A stretch of 64,000 nucleotides of DNA from UBA7239 sp964509075 (GCA_964509075.1 CAZDWC010000006.1:160610-224609), one strand, 5' to 3'; shown: positions 42,990 through 52,293, counted from the first letter of the stretch. Notes: generated by a model not told the origin, from the sequence alone. Program-made: numbers and translations.

Positions 42990-43558
42990 TGTCTGAGCCG
43001 AGTTTGTTACCGCCCAATGCAACGCCACAAGAGCGAGCATTTGAGGCGATGGTTGCCGAGCGGTTTGCTGCTATCAATGCAGACATTCGCGCAACACGTG
43101 ACCCGATGCGTTGCCCGGTTGATTTCCTGCCATTTTTGGCGTGGGAAAAATCTGTTGATAGCTGGTCTTCAGACTGGCCTGAAGCAGTAAAGCGTTCCGT
43201 TATTGCAAATTCATTCTCTTTTCACAAGCGCAAAGGAACAAGGGCGGTCGTTGAAGAGGTCATTACGGCTCTCGGCGGTGCAGTCGAGATTGTCGAGTGG
43301 TTTGAAAAGTCACCGGCTGGGACTCCGGGGACGTTTGAATTAAACATGGTGGCATCGGATGAAGATGGTAATCCGGTGTCTGCTGATTATCAGCAGTCGA
43401 TTATTGATGCGGTGATTGGCGTTAAACGGTTGTCTGCGCACTTCACTGTAAACCTTGGTGTATCTGTTGTTGGTGGCGTCAAGGTTCTGGGATTCACGCG
43501 CCAGATGGTTTTTACACGTTTGCAGATAACTGCAGACAGATCGCTACCAGTAGGTTGA
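42989..43558 (+). CDS. Tail protein I (baseplate)
   Basis: 189 residues: SLLPPNATPQERAFEAMVAERFAAIN, LPFLAWEKSVDSWSSDWPEAVKRSVIANSFSFHKRKGTRAVVEEVITALGG are the P2 gpI signature. ATG 42989 overlaps the J stop (TGATG). Confidence 0.94.
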   Translation: MSEPSLLPPNATPQERAFEAMVAERFAAINADIRATRDPMRCPVDFLPFLAWEKSVDSWSSDWPEAVKRSVIANSFSFHKRKGTRAVVEEVITALGGAVEIVEWFEKSPAGTPGTFELNMVASDEDGNPVSADYQQSIIDAVIGVKRLSAHFTVNLGVSVVGGVKVLGFTRQMVFTRLQITADRSLPVG

Positions 43559-43559
43559 T

Positions 43560-44894
43560 ATGGCATTGAATCTTGTCATCACTGATGTTGGGCTTGCTGC
43601 GCTGACCAATGCGCAGAATAACGGCACCGATCCTATCGTCATCGCGCAGATTGCTATTGGCAGTGCGCATTGGACTCCGACGGCATCGGCCACTGCGCTG
43701 CAATCCGAAATCAAGCGGGTTTCAACCATCAGTGGCAGCGTGGTGGATGACAAGCGCTTGCACATCAGCATCAGGGATGCTTCGGTTGATGCCTACAGTG
43801 TTGGCGAGCTTGGGCTCATCACCAACACGGGTGTTTTGTTTGCGGTTTACTCGCAGCCAACGGATATCTTGGTTAAGGCCAGCGGTTCAGTGATGTTGTT
43901 AGCTGCGGACATGGTATTTTCAGGTGGTGTCATTGGTGCGCTCACGGTTGGAGATCTTGGTTTTGAGTATCCGCCGGCATCTGAAACGTCTGCGGGTGTG
44001 GTTGAGTTCGCCACAATGCCCGAGTGCCGAGTTTCTTCGGATCCTGATAAGGCGGTTCCAGCAAGTGGTCTGATTGCAGCCAGCGGTAGCTATTCGAAAT
44101 ATGTGTCTGTTACGACGGCGTCGTATTCGATCAGCGGCAACGACATGGGTGCACTGTTCATTGCAAGCGCCTCTGCCAGTGCTGTTACTCTTCCTTTGTT
44201 GTCGTCTGTTCCGCGTGTTGGTGCTGCCTATACATTTATGAACCTCAAGGCGTCTGGAAATGTCACCATTACACGTAGTGGTTCCAATACGCTGTCTGGT
44301 GTTTCTGGTAGCTCTGTGTCAGTTGTGTTGGCTCCGTACCAATCGGTCACATTGATTCGACTTTCCGTTGATGTATGGGCTGTCATTGGTTCGTCAATGA
44401 ATGACACGCAAAATGCTCAGATTGGCATTGGCTGCGTAATTTGGTCGCCATGCCGTGCACTGATACCTGCTGGATTTGTTCCAGGCGATGGCCAAACTCT
44501 GACGCGTGCAAACTATCCTGGTTTGGTTGGCAGGTTGGGAACACTGCCAACAGTAACTGAAGCCAATTGGTTGGCAGCTGCCGCTAATCGTGGATCATAC
44601 TCAATGGGCGATGGATCTACGACATTTCGTGTTCCGGATTACAACGGCAAATATTCCTCGGATGTTTCAGTGTTTTTTCGTGGTGACGGAGGTAATGCAG
44701 ATGCTGTAGGTATTGTGCAGAGCAGCCAGAACTTGGCGCATGCCCACACTGTTGGAGCTGGGCCCTCTGAATCTGGCGGTGGAAATGCTGACGATGGTAA
44801 TAGCTCCGCCGGATCGTTCAGCACAGGTCAGTCAGGCGGAACAGAAGCGCGTCCTGTTAACGTCGCTGGTATTTGGTGCATTCGAGCGTATTGA
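43560..44894 (+). CDS. Tail fiber protein (gpH-like) with tail-collar C-terminus
   Basis: 444 residues. The N-terminal ~135 (LVITDVGLAALTNAQNNGTDPIVIAQIAIGSAHWTPT) is the baseplate-binding phage tail-fiber domain. The middle is Ser/Ala/Val-rich and variable. The C-terminus, VPGDGQTLTRANYPGLVGRLG ... TFRVPDYNGKYSSDVSVFFRGDGG ... ARPVNVAGIWCIRAY, is a tail collar/receptor-binding domain. No fiber-assembly gene follows. Confidence 0.88.
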   Translation: MALNLVITDVGLAALTNAQNNGTDPIVIAQIAIGSAHWTPTASATALQSEIKRVSTISGSVVDDKRLHISIRDASVDAYSVGELGLITNTGVLFAVYSQPTDILVKASGSVMLLAADMVFSGGVIGALTVGDLGFEYPPASETSAGVVEFATMPECRVSSDPDKAVPASGLIAASGSYSKYVSVTTASYSISGNDMGALFIASASASAVTLPLLSSVPRVGAAYTFMNLKASGNVTITRSGSNTLSGVSGSSVSVVLAPYQSVTLIRLSVDVWAVIGSSMNDTQNAQIGIGCVIWSPCRALIPAGFVPGDGQTLTRANYPGLVGRLGTLPTVTEANWLAAAANRGSYSMGDGSTTFRVPDYNGKYSSDVSVFFRGDGGNADAVGIVQSSQNLAHAHTVGAGPSESGGGNADDGNSSAGSFSTGQSGGTEARPVNVAGIWCIRAY

Positions 44895-44913
44895 TAGTAA
44901 ATAATCTACGAGC

Positions 44914-44937
44914 AACCCGCTTCGGCGGGTTTTTTAT
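44914..44937 (+). terminator. Terminator between tail fiber and sheath genes
   Basis: AACCCGC/GCGGGTT arms with a TTCG loop followed by TTTTTATT. It divides the late region into a baseplate/fiber block and a sheath/tube block. Confidence 0.9.
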
Positions 44938-44959
44938 TGTCTGATAGAGGGCTAAAGCA

Positions 44960-46480
44960 ATGGGAGCAGATTTTCTTCATGGTGTAGAAGTGATTGATGT
45001 CGATAGCGGTGCGAATGCGATTCGACCTGTCAAATCATCTGTGATTGGTATCGTGGGTACTGCGCCAGATGCTGAATCGGCAAAATCGCCATTCGTATTG
45101 ATCAACACTGTGAATGCGCAAGCCTCTGTGCGTGTGACACTTGCTGCGTATGTCGGAGGTGGCTACAACGGCGTGATGACAATGCGTGTTCATGCGCCTT
45201 CCGAGCCTAATTCGTTATTCAGTTTTGCTCTTTCAGAGGGCTCGTCGATTGTTGTTAGTTTGGCAACAGATGCCACTGGTGCTGTTACGACAACCGTGGG
45301 TGACATGGTTGCGCAAATGGGCTCAACGCCGGGAGGTTGCTGGTTCGAGCCTGCTGCCGAAGGCGTAGATTTGGTGGATATTGAAGACGATATTGTTGCG
45401 CCTTGTGGTCTGCGCGTATTTGACGGTGGGCAAGATGAGCCTTTTCCGCTGAATCGTCCGGTGCTGGTTCCCGGCGATCGCCGTCTGGCGGCAAAACTCG
45501 GACCGAATGGCACATTGCCTGCGGCAATGGATGCCATTTTCGATCAGGCCGGCGCCATGGTGGTCGTGGTACGTGTGCCTGTTGGGGCTAATGATGCCGC
45601 AACAAAGGCAAACATCATGGGTGGTGTTGATTCTGGTACTGGTGACTACACCGGTGTGCACGCGTTACTGAGCGCTGAAACCTTGTTGGGTGTGCAGCCG
45701 CGCATTCTTATTGCGCCTGGGTTTACGCAGGACGCAGCGGTGACAGGTGAGATGATAGGTGTGGCCAACCGTCTGCGTGCACATATTGTTGCTGATGGAC
45801 CTAACACCAATGATGCTGCCGCCACGGCGTTCCGTCATGGCTTCGGCAGTCGACGTGTTTACATTGTCGATCCCGGTCTGCGTATTTATTCCCCGGCGCA
45901 ACTAGAAGAAATTGATGCTGTGGCCAGTCCGCGCGTGGCTGGACTTATTGCGCGTGTCGACAATGAGATGGGCTTTTGGCACTCGCCATCGAACAAAGAA
46001 ATCTACGGCAACATTGTTGGTACCAAACGACCAGTAGATTTTGCGCTGGGAGACCCCAATTGCAGAGCCAACTATCTCAATGAGCAGGAAGTCGCCACTA
46101 TCATCCGCAAAGATGGTTTCCGTCTTTGGGGTAACCGCACGTGTTCAACTGATCTGCGCTATGCGTTTCTGTCTGTCAGTCGCACTTGCGACATGATTGA
46201 TGATGCCATCTTGCGTTCACATATGTGGGCTGTTGATCGCAACATCAGTGCGACATATGTGCGTGATGTAGTGGATGGCGTGAATGATTACCTGCGCTAT
46301 CTGGCGAGTCTCGGTGCAATTGTAGATGGCCGCTGCTGGGTAGATCAGGAAATTAACACGCCTACACGCATTGCTTCCGGCCAGGTCTTTTTTGATTACG
46401 ACTTCGCGCCAAGCTATCCGGCAGAGCGGGTGACGTTCCGTCGCAGAATCAACAACAGCTACCTTGAGGAGATCTTCTGA
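44960..46480 (+). CDS. Tail sheath protein (gpFI-like)
   Basis: 506 residues. HGVEVIDVDSGANAIRPVKSSVIGIVGTAPDA is the sheath N-terminus. A ~120-residue insertion follows (about 40-165, beta-rich). Then FPLNRPVLVPGDRRLAAKLG, PRILIAPGFTQDAAV, FGSRRVYIVDPGLRI and RTCDMIDDAILRSHMWAVD are typical P2 FI segments. Contracts around the tube during infection. Confidence 0.95.
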   Translation: MGADFLHGVEVIDVDSGANAIRPVKSSVIGIVGTAPDAESAKSPFVLINTVNAQASVRVTLAAYVGGGYNGVMTMRVHAPSEPNSLFSFALSEGSSIVVSLATDATGAVTTTVGDMVAQMGSTPGGCWFEPAAEGVDLVDIEDDIVAPCGLRVFDGGQDEPFPLNRPVLVPGDRRLAAKLGPNGTLPAAMDAIFDQAGAMVVVVRVPVGANDAATKANIMGGVDSGTGDYTGVHALLSAETLLGVQPRILIAPGFTQDAAVTGEMIGVANRLRAHIVADGPNTNDAAATAFRHGFGSRRVYIVDPGLRIYSPAQLEEIDAVASPRVAGLIARVDNEMGFWHSPSNKEIYGNIVGTKRPVDFALGDPNCRANYLNEQEVATIIRKDGFRLWGNRTCSTDLRYAFLSVSRTCDMIDDAILRSHMWAVDRNISATYVRDVVDGVNDYLRYLASLGAIVDGRCWVDQEINTPTRIASGQVFFDYDFAPSYPAERVTFRRRINNSYLEEIF

Positions 46481-46986
46481 TGATTCCGTCAGTGATGAAA
46501 AACATGAATGCCTTCATCGACGGGCGCGGCTATGCCGGCCGCGTCGAGTCGCTCACGCCGCCTAAGCTCGTGCGTAAAATGGAAGAGTTCCGCGCAGGAG
46601 GCATGGATGCACCCGTGGATATCGACATGGGGCAAGAAAAACTCGAAGCTGAATTTACTCTGGCAGAATTCGACAAAGAAGTGCTCAAGTTGTATGGCGC
46701 CGTGAACCACTCGGCTGTGCTGGTGAAGTTCAAGGGGGCTCGGCAGCGCGATACCGATGGCTCTGTAACGGCAGTTGAGGTGGTTTTGCAGGGCCGTTGG
46801 AAAGAAATTGATACGGGAGAATGGAAGCCAGGCGAGCGCGCCGGCATGAAGGTATCAATGCCCTGTACCTATTACCGCTACAGCGAAGATGGTGTCGATC
46901 TGATTGAGATCGATGTGGTGAATATGATCTGCAAGGTTGATGGCGTTGATCGTCTTGCGGAAATGCGCAAAGCGCTGGGGCTGTAA
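46480..46986 (+). CDS. Major tail tube protein (gpFII-like)
   Basis: 168 residues: NMNAFIDGRGYAGRVESLTPPKLVRKMEEFRAGGMDAPVDIDMGQEKLEAEFTL and CTYYRYSEDGVDLIEIDVVNMICKVDGVDRLAEMRKALGL match P2 FII. Overlaps the sheath stop by one base. Confidence 0.95.
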   Translation: MIPSVMKNMNAFIDGRGYAGRVESLTPPKLVRKMEEFRAGGMDAPVDIDMGQEKLEAEFTLAEFDKEVLKLYGAVNHSAVLVKFKGARQRDTDGSVTAVEVVLQGRWKEIDTGEWKPGERAGMKVSMPCTYYRYSEDGVDLIEIDVVNMICKVDGVDRLAEMRKALGL

Positions 46987-46988
46987 TC

Positions 46989-47261
46989 ATGAAAACGGCT
47001 GTCAAATTGAATTACCCAGTTACTGTCGGTAGCGTCACTACCGCTGAACTCCATGTGCGCCGACCTCGTGTTGCTGACACGTTGGCGATGGAAAAACGTG
47101 GCGGTTCAGACGCAGATAAAGAAGTGGCGATGTTTGCCAGTCTGTGTGAGGTAGCACCTGAATTTATTGCTGAGCTTGATTTGCTGGACTACAAGCAATT
47201 GCAGAAGGTATACGAAAGTTTTTTGTCCTCACGGCAGGCGAGTGCCGGCGCTTCTGCGTAG
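46989..47261 (+). CDS. Tail assembly chaperone E
   Basis: 90 residues: VTVGSVTTAELHVRRPRVADTLAMEKRGGSDADKEVAMFASLCEVAPEFIAELDLLDYKQLQKVYESFL matches P2 gpE-type chaperones. It contains the T6G slippery site, from which a longer E-E' product ends at 47371. Acts in tail-length control before tape measure polymerisation. Confidence 0.9.
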   Translation: MKTAVKLNYPVTVGSVTTAELHVRRPRVADTLAMEKRGGSDADKEVAMFASLCEVAPEFIAELDLLDYKQLQKVYESFLSSRQASAGASA

Positions 47262-47371
47262 TGCTCGCCAGCCATACAGGTTGGGCGCATAGCGAGTTGA
47301 TGGCTATGCCGCATGACGATCTGGTGATGTGGTTACAAGCATGCCGCGATGAGCAGGCCGCCCATCAGTAG
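47219..47371 (+). CDS. E' extension made by -1 frameshift at T6G
   Basis: The heptamer T TTT TTG lies at 47219-47225 in the E reading frame. After a -1 shift the frame stays open to TAG at 47369-47371, encoding ...LASHTGWAHSELMAMPHDDLVMWLQACRDEQAAHQ, a typical short, aromatic E' tail. P2 uses the same slip sequence for E+E'. Confidence 0.85.
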   Translation, partial: FFVLTAGECRRFCVVLASHTGWAHSELMAMPHDDLVMWLQACRDEQAAHQ

Positions 47372-47590
47372 CAATGTACCGCTGTAAAGCGCCACGCGCA
47401 GAAATATCCAAGCGCCGGCAAAGATCACCGGGCCAAATACCAAGGTGGCGATGACCATATCGCCATCGCTTTTGAATGGCGTCACTGCCAGTACCCAGAG
47501 CGTGCACAACAAGGCCAGCAGCAATGCTGCGCTGTTGCGCCATGCTCCCGTGTCTGTGTTCTTCACTGTTTCCACTTGAGGCAATCCCAT
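47333..47590 (-). CDS. Antisense small membrane protein inside the tail operon
   Basis: 85 residues from ATG 47590: MGLPQVETVKNTDTGAWRNS, then three hydrophobic segments (AALLLALLCTLWVLAVTPF, MVIATLVFGPVIFAGAWIFL and LYSGTLLLMGGLLIAACL). It fills the otherwise empty 47372-47588 and overlaps E' and the first codon of the tape measure gene. No clear RBS. Possibly a lysogenically expressed moron, but expression is unproven. Confidence 0.5.
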   Translation of the reverse strand: MGLPQVETVKNTDTGAWRNSAALLLALLCTLWVLAVTPFKSDGDMVIATLVFGPVIFAGAWIFLRVALYSGTLLLMGGLLIAACL

Positions 47591-49223
47591 GTCTGTAGCT
47601 GGCAATGCAATCAGCGTCGTCGTCGGTGCTGCTCTTGCGTCCAATTATAAATCGGTTTTCGCTTCAGCGGAGAAATCCGCCTTTCGTTTGGGCAAGGCCT
47701 ATCGGGAAACTGATAAGAAGCTGGCTGCGGCGAGGAATGTGGAGAAGTACCGCAATCTACTTCAGGAATTACAGGCCAAGCAGGATGCCGCCGGCGGTGG
47801 GTCCAAGCGACTCGCGGCAGGCATTGCAGAGGCTACACGGCGCTACAAGGCAGCCAAGGCCGAGGCCAAGGGTTACGGGCTGGAAATTGGTCAGATAGCC
47901 AAGGAACAGCGCAAATTGAAAGTGGTTGGTGCGCTCCAGCGTGCCAGTGCTGCAGGTGTGGGTGGTATTGGAAAGCTTGCAGGTGGCTCTGCCGCCGCTG
48001 TCACAGCTGGCGTTGGCATCGGCACGGCCGCATTCGGCATGTTGTCTGGCGCATCTGACCGTGCGGAACAGCTTACACAGCAGGCTAATGCTATTGGCAT
48101 GAGTACGGCTGCGTTGCAGAAATACTGGATTGTTGCCGAGGATGCTGGCTACAGCACCGAGGCATTCAATGGTTCGATCCAGAAAATGACGACCGGTATT
48201 GCGGCAGCAGCTAAGGGGCAGGGCAAGGCTCGCCAAGCGTTGAAGGATCTAGGGTTGTCTGCAGCGTTTTTGCAGCACCTTTCTCCAGAGCGCCAGATGG
48301 AGGCTATAGCCAAAGCCATGGAGGGGGTATCAAACGAGGGTGAGCGTGCGCAGATTGCAGCCAAACTGTTTGGCGATGGTGCAGTGCCGTTGATGTCGAA
48401 GCTCACCAAAAGCCGACAGGAATTAAAAGATCAACTGCATGCCGCTGGTGATACTGGGGATATGTTCTCCGATGAGGCGCTGAAACTGTTGGCGGAATTC
48501 GATTCTGCAGCAGAGGGTGCTACGCACTCGGTTGGCGGCTTGAAAAACATGCTGATCCTTGGCTTGTTGCCGAGCGCTATCGCGCTAACAGAACAGGTGC
48601 AGCCTCTAGTTGGTCGATTGCTAAGTTTCGGCCAGACGGTGCGCGAGGGTATTCAGTATGTCGGAGGCATGAAAAATGTGGTGGCGGTACTTGCTGGAGT
48701 AGCGTTACCCATGTTGGCCAACGTGGCATTGCCAGCAGTGGCTGCCGGCATTATGGCCGTTGGCACGGCGATCACAGCAAATCCGATGGGGCTGATCCTG
48801 AAGGGATTGGTGGTCGGTGTAATGTTGCTTGCTGCCAACTGGGACACGGTGAAGTCGAGCATTGTCGGTGGGCTTGAAACACTCAAGACTGTTGCTGTCG
48901 ATGTTTTCAACAACTCGCCACTGGGGCTTTTGTTGCGAGGTGCGCAAGCGGCTGGCGGCGCGATTGCCGATTGGATGGGTGAAACCAGCAACGCCGGCGC
49001 TGGGCGCGGCTCACATGCTGCTGCCGTGGCGGCTGCCGCAGCTGTGCCATCTGCGGCGCAAGTGGCGGCGCGTGGCGGCAGTGGTGGCACCAATGTCGAA
49101 TCCATGCATGTGTATGCTGCGCCCGGTATGGACGAAAAGAAATTGGCAGAGCAGGTTGCGGTAGAGCTCGACAAGCGCGATCGCGCAGCGGCATCTCGCA
49201 ACAGGGGTCGTTTGTATGACTGA
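47589..49223 (+). CDS. Tail tape measure protein
   Basis: 544 residues. Coiled-coil N-terminus (EKYRNLLQELQAKQDAAGGGSKRLAAGIAEATRRYKAAKAEAKG), TMP core (LTQQANAIGMSTAALQKYWIVAEDAGYSTEAFNGSIQKMTTG ... AIAKAMEGVSNEGERAQIAAKLFGDGAVPLM), hydrophobic segments around 340-430 (MKNVVAVLAGVALPMLANVALPAVAAGIMAVG). Short for a P2-like phage (P2 T is ~815), suggesting a shorter tail. GAGG precedes the ATG. Confidence 0.93.
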   Translation: MSVAGNAISVVVGAALASNYKSVFASAEKSAFRLGKAYRETDKKLAAARNVEKYRNLLQELQAKQDAAGGGSKRLAAGIAEATRRYKAAKAEAKGYGLEIGQIAKEQRKLKVVGALQRASAAGVGGIGKLAGGSAAAVTAGVGIGTAAFGMLSGASDRAEQLTQQANAIGMSTAALQKYWIVAEDAGYSTEAFNGSIQKMTTGIAAAAKGQGKARQALKDLGLSAAFLQHLSPERQMEAIAKAMEGVSNEGERAQIAAKLFGDGAVPLMSKLTKSRQELKDQLHAAGDTGDMFSDEALKLLAEFDSAAEGATHSVGGLKNMLILGLLPSAIALTEQVQPLVGRLLSFGQTVREGIQYVGGMKNVVAVLAGVALPMLANVALPAVAAGIMAVGTAITANPMGLILKGLVVGVMLLAANWDTVKSSIVGGLETLKTVAVDVFNNSPLGLLLRGAQAAGGAIADWMGETSNAGAGRGSHAAAVAAAAAVPSAAQVAARGGSGGTNVESMHVYAAPGMDEKKLAEQVAVELDKRDRAAASRNRGRLYD

Positions 49224-49611
49224 TGTGATGTTGCGCCTCGGCGAATTTAAATTTGGCATTGCGACGGCTGCGTATGAAACGCTGAAACAAACCTGGGATT
49301 TCCAGTGGGCGTCACAGCCGCGCATTGGTAGGAATCCGGTGCTGCAATTCACGGGTTTCAGTCGTGGCCAGTCTTTGGCTGGTGTGATGTATCCCGGTCA
49401 GTTCGGCAGTCGGCGTCATATCGAAGCGATGGTCACGATGGCCGGCAAGGGTGAGCCGTTGTTGATGGTGGCTAGTACCGGTGTGCCGCTGGGATATTGG
49501 GCCATCACCAAGGTGGAGTGCTCCAACAGTGTATTTTTCAGCGACGGTGAGCCACGCAAGATCGATTTTTCGCTGGAATTGCAGTACTTCGGTGAGACGC
49601 CAAGGAGATAA
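49216..49611 (+). CDS. Tail protein U
   Basis: 131 residues: LRLGEFKFGIATAAYETLKQTWDFQWASQPRIGRNPVLQFTG ... YWAITKVECSNSVFFSDGEPRKIDFSLELQYFG matches P2 gpU, the tail terminator/assembly protein. Confidence 0.95.
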   Translation: MTDVMLRLGEFKFGIATAAYETLKQTWDFQWASQPRIGRNPVLQFTGFSRGQSLAGVMYPGQFGSRRHIEAMVTMAGKGEPLLMVASTGVPLGYWAITKVECSNSVFFSDGEPRKIDFSLELQYFGETPRR

Positions 49612-49613
49612 TT

Positions 49614-49823
49614 GTGGCAGTTGAATACCGCACACGCGAAGGCGATACCGTTGATCTGATTTGCTGGCGCTATTATCGCGATACATCTATGACGGAAGCT
49701 GTGTACCAGGCCAACCACGGCTTGGCTGATCAGGGCGATGTGTTGCCATCCGGGCTTCTTATCGTGTTGCCAACGAAACCAGTTATCAGTCGACAATCAC
49801 AATTTGTAAGCCTGTGGGATTGA
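49614..49823 (+). CDS. Tail protein X (LysM-like)
   Basis: 69 residues: YRTREGDTVDLICWRYYRDTSMTEAVYQANHGLADQGDVLPSGLLIVLP is the P2 gpX motif related to LysM. Start GTG 49614. Lies between U and D as in P2. Confidence 0.93.
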   Translation: MAVEYRTREGDTVDLICWRYYRDTSMTEAVYQANHGLADQGDVLPSGLLIVLPTKPVISRQSQFVSLWD

Positions 49824-49824
49824 T

Positions 49825-50802
49825 ATGTCCGGCATCGCATATCACATCAGCGCCGATGGCGAATCCATCAATGCGGTGCTGGAAAAATACTGTGCCACCG
49901 TAGAGATACAAGACAACGCAGGCGGCGAGGCCGATACGCTGACAATCGAGCTAGTCGACAACGGTGAAGTGGCTTTGCCGCGTAAAGGCGTAGTGTTAGC
50001 TGCGCGACTTGGCTATGGCGATGATGTTGGTGATTTTGGGAAATTTGTTGTCGATGAAGTTGAGGTGAGTGGCCCGCCAGACAAGCTGGTGATCAAGGCC
50101 CGGGCGGCAGACATGATGCCAGGCTCGCCGATGAAGGCAACGAAATCACGGTCGTGGGATGCCACCACGATTGGTGCGGTAGTGGCAACTATTGCGGCAG
50201 AGAACGGCCTGCAGCCACGCTGCGCAGCTGAATTTTCGAGCATGGCAGTGGCACATCGCGATCAGACTGCAGAGAGCGATATGCATTTTCTCGCCAATCT
50301 TGCATTCGATGTTGATGCAGTTTGTAAGCCTGCCGGTGGTTGTTTGATTTTCGCGCGTAAGGCAGGCAGCGAAACAGCCAGCGGCAAACCGATGCCTGGC
50401 ATCACGTTGCAGCCGCAGGATATTTCAACATGGCACGCCACGCTGCCAGAAAGATCTGGTGCAAAGGCCGTTACGGCGCGTTATCAGAGCGTAGAGGATG
50501 CCGACGAGCTTTCAATCACTGATGGCGATGATGAGGGCGAGCCTGTCGAGTTGCGAACCATTTACCCTGATGAAGACAGTGCTAATCGTGCTGTGAAATC
50601 AGAGAAAGCGAAACAGGATCGAGGCAAGGGCAGTTTATCAATCTCCATGGCAGGTGATGTCCGTGCACGAGCTGAGGCGCCAGTCTCATTGCTTGGTTTT
50701 CGCAAGGGGCTGCCAGATTCGTGGGTGATCAAAACAGCCACGCACAAGGCAGATAGTGAAGGCGGTTGGTCTGTTCAGTTTGAGGCGGAGGTGGCGGCAT
50801 GA
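49825..50802 (+). CDS. Late control protein D (baseplate hub)
   Basis: 325 residues: CATVEIQDNAGGEADTLTIELVDNGEVALPRKGVVLAARLGYGD, FVVDEVEVSGPPDKLVIKARAADM and SATHKADSEGGW-like C-terminus match the phage late control D/gp27-like hub family. Confidence 0.94.
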   Translation: MSGIAYHISADGESINAVLEKYCATVEIQDNAGGEADTLTIELVDNGEVALPRKGVVLAARLGYGDDVGDFGKFVVDEVEVSGPPDKLVIKARAADMMPGSPMKATKSRSWDATTIGAVVATIAAENGLQPRCAAEFSSMAVAHRDQTAESDMHFLANLAFDVDAVCKPAGGCLIFARKAGSETASGKPMPGITLQPQDISTWHATLPERSGAKAVTARYQSVEDADELSITDGDDEGEPVELRTIYPDEDSANRAVKSEKAKQDRGKGSLSISMAGDVRARAEAPVSLLGFRKGLPDSWVIKTATHKADSEGGWSVQFEAEVAA

Positions 50803-51401
50803 TGGGAAATATCAATCAGTACCTAACGGTGGATAAATTAGCGGACATCATCCGTCACCCGCAATTGCCTGGGCATTTGCTGCAGCAGCGCTGTGCAAGA
50901 TGGTTGCCGCATTTGCTGGCTGCCATGTCCAAATTCGACATCAACACGCCACAGCGCGTGGCGCATTTTATCGGGCAGGTTGCGCATGAATCTGGTCGGT
51001 TCGTGTATACGCGTGAACTGTGGGGGCCAACACCTGCGCAGGCGCGTTATGAGGGTAGAGAGGATCTTGGCAATACTGTGGCAGGTGACGGTTTTCGCTT
51101 TCGCGGCCGTGCGTTGATCCAGATAACGGGCCGTGCGAATTATCGGCGCGCCGGTGCTGCGCTTGGGCTGCCGTTGCTGTTGCAGCCGGAGATTGTTGAA
51201 CGGCCCGATGTGGCTGCGTTGGTGTCTGCCTGGTGGTGGGATGATAACGGGCTTAATGCGCTGGCAGATGCCGGCAATATTGATCACGTGTCTGATCGCG
51301 TGAACCGCGGCAGAATCACTGCGCGCGTCGGCGATGCTAATGGCTATGCCGAAAGAAAAACGCTTACCGAGAAGGCGTTGCTGGCTTTTACTGTTTCGTA
51401 A
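50799..51401 (+). CDS. Endolysin, glycoside hydrolase family 19
   Basis: 200 residues. HFIGQVAHESGRFVYTRELWGPTPAQARYEGREDLGNTVAGDGFRFRGRALIQITGRANYRRAGAALG is the GH19 chitinase-like lysozyme core; Glu in AHESG is the likely catalytic acid. No signal peptide, so release needs the holin at 32146. It is separated from the lysis genes by the whole morphogenesis block. Confidence 0.92.
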   Translation: MMGNINQYLTVDKLADIIRHPQLPGHLLQQRCARWLPHLLAAMSKFDINTPQRVAHFIGQVAHESGRFVYTRELWGPTPAQARYEGREDLGNTVAGDGFRFRGRALIQITGRANYRRAGAALGLPLLLQPEIVERPDVAALVSAWWWDDNGLNALADAGNIDHVSDRVNRGRITARVGDANGYAERKTLTEKALLAFTVS

Positions 51402-51492
51402 TTTGCATTCTATTTCTGTAACGGTTTTTTAAATCACTTGCCGCGTGACAACGGCATCATCCAATTGCTAGGCATGTTGTGGAGTTTTTTAC

Positions 51493-52293
51493 ATGCCAAC
51501 ACCTTTTTTCCCTTGGATCGGTGGCAAGCGCAAGCTTGCCACTGAAATCCTGCCACTATTTCCATCTCATCAATGTTATGTCGAGCCGTTCTGTGGTGCG
51601 GCGGCGATGTTTTTCCTGAAAGATCCGTCGCCGGTAGAGGTTCTTAACGATATCAACGGTGATCTCGTCAATCTGTACCGTGTTGTTCAGCATCATTTCG
51701 TTGAATTGTACCGGCAGTATGAGTGGGTGCTGTCATCGCGCGAGCATTTCCAGCGTTTGCAAATCACGCCCTCTGCCGTGCTTACTGATATCCAACGTGC
51801 TGCGCGATTTTTGTATTTGCAGAAGTTGGCCTTTGGTGGGAAGGTCGAGGATCAGGCGTTCGGCACTGCCACCACAGCACGGGCCCGGTTCAACCTGTTG
51901 ACGCTGGAGCATGATCTGCAGGAGGCTCACTTTCGGCTCAACGGCGTGACGATAGAAAATCTGCCGTGGCAAAAAATCATAGAGCGCTATGACAGGCCTC
52001 ACACGCTGTTCTACATGGATCCTCCCTACTGGCAGACAGAGGGGTATGGAGTGGACTTTCCGTTCGAACATTACGAGCTTATGGCGCAATTTGCGCAGAG
52101 CATTCAGGGGCATATTATTATCTCCATCAATGATCACCCTGATATCCGCGCTGTGTTTGCTGGTCTGCCATGCAAAGAGATCGACTACCAATACACGGTA
52201 GGCGGCAATGGCCGTGCCAGCAACTGTGTTGAGTTGGTGTATGGCAATTGGCGCGAAGGAGTGCCATCGGTGAGGCAGGCGGGGCTGTTCTAG
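51493..52293 (+). CDS. DNA adenine N6-methyltransferase (D12/Dam class)
   Basis: 266 residues. FPWIGGKRKLATEILPLFP and YVEPFCGAAAMFF bind SAM; TLFYMDPPYWQTEGYG carries the catalytic DPPY. It has the D12 order (SAM site first). Orphan: no restriction partner is visible, so it may protect phage DNA or alter expression. Follows the endolysin after about 90 bases. Confidence 0.92.
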   Translation: MPTPFFPWIGGKRKLATEILPLFPSHQCYVEPFCGAAAMFFLKDPSPVEVLNDINGDLVNLYRVVQHHFVELYRQYEWVLSSREHFQRLQITPSAVLTDIQRAARFLYLQKLAFGGKVEDQAFGTATTARARFNLLTLEHDLQEAHFRLNGVTIENLPWQKIIERYDRPHTLFYMDPPYWQTEGYGVDFPFEHYELMAQFAQSIQGHIIISINDHPDIRAVFAGLPCKEIDYQYTVGGNGRASNCVELVYGNWREGVPSVRQAGLF

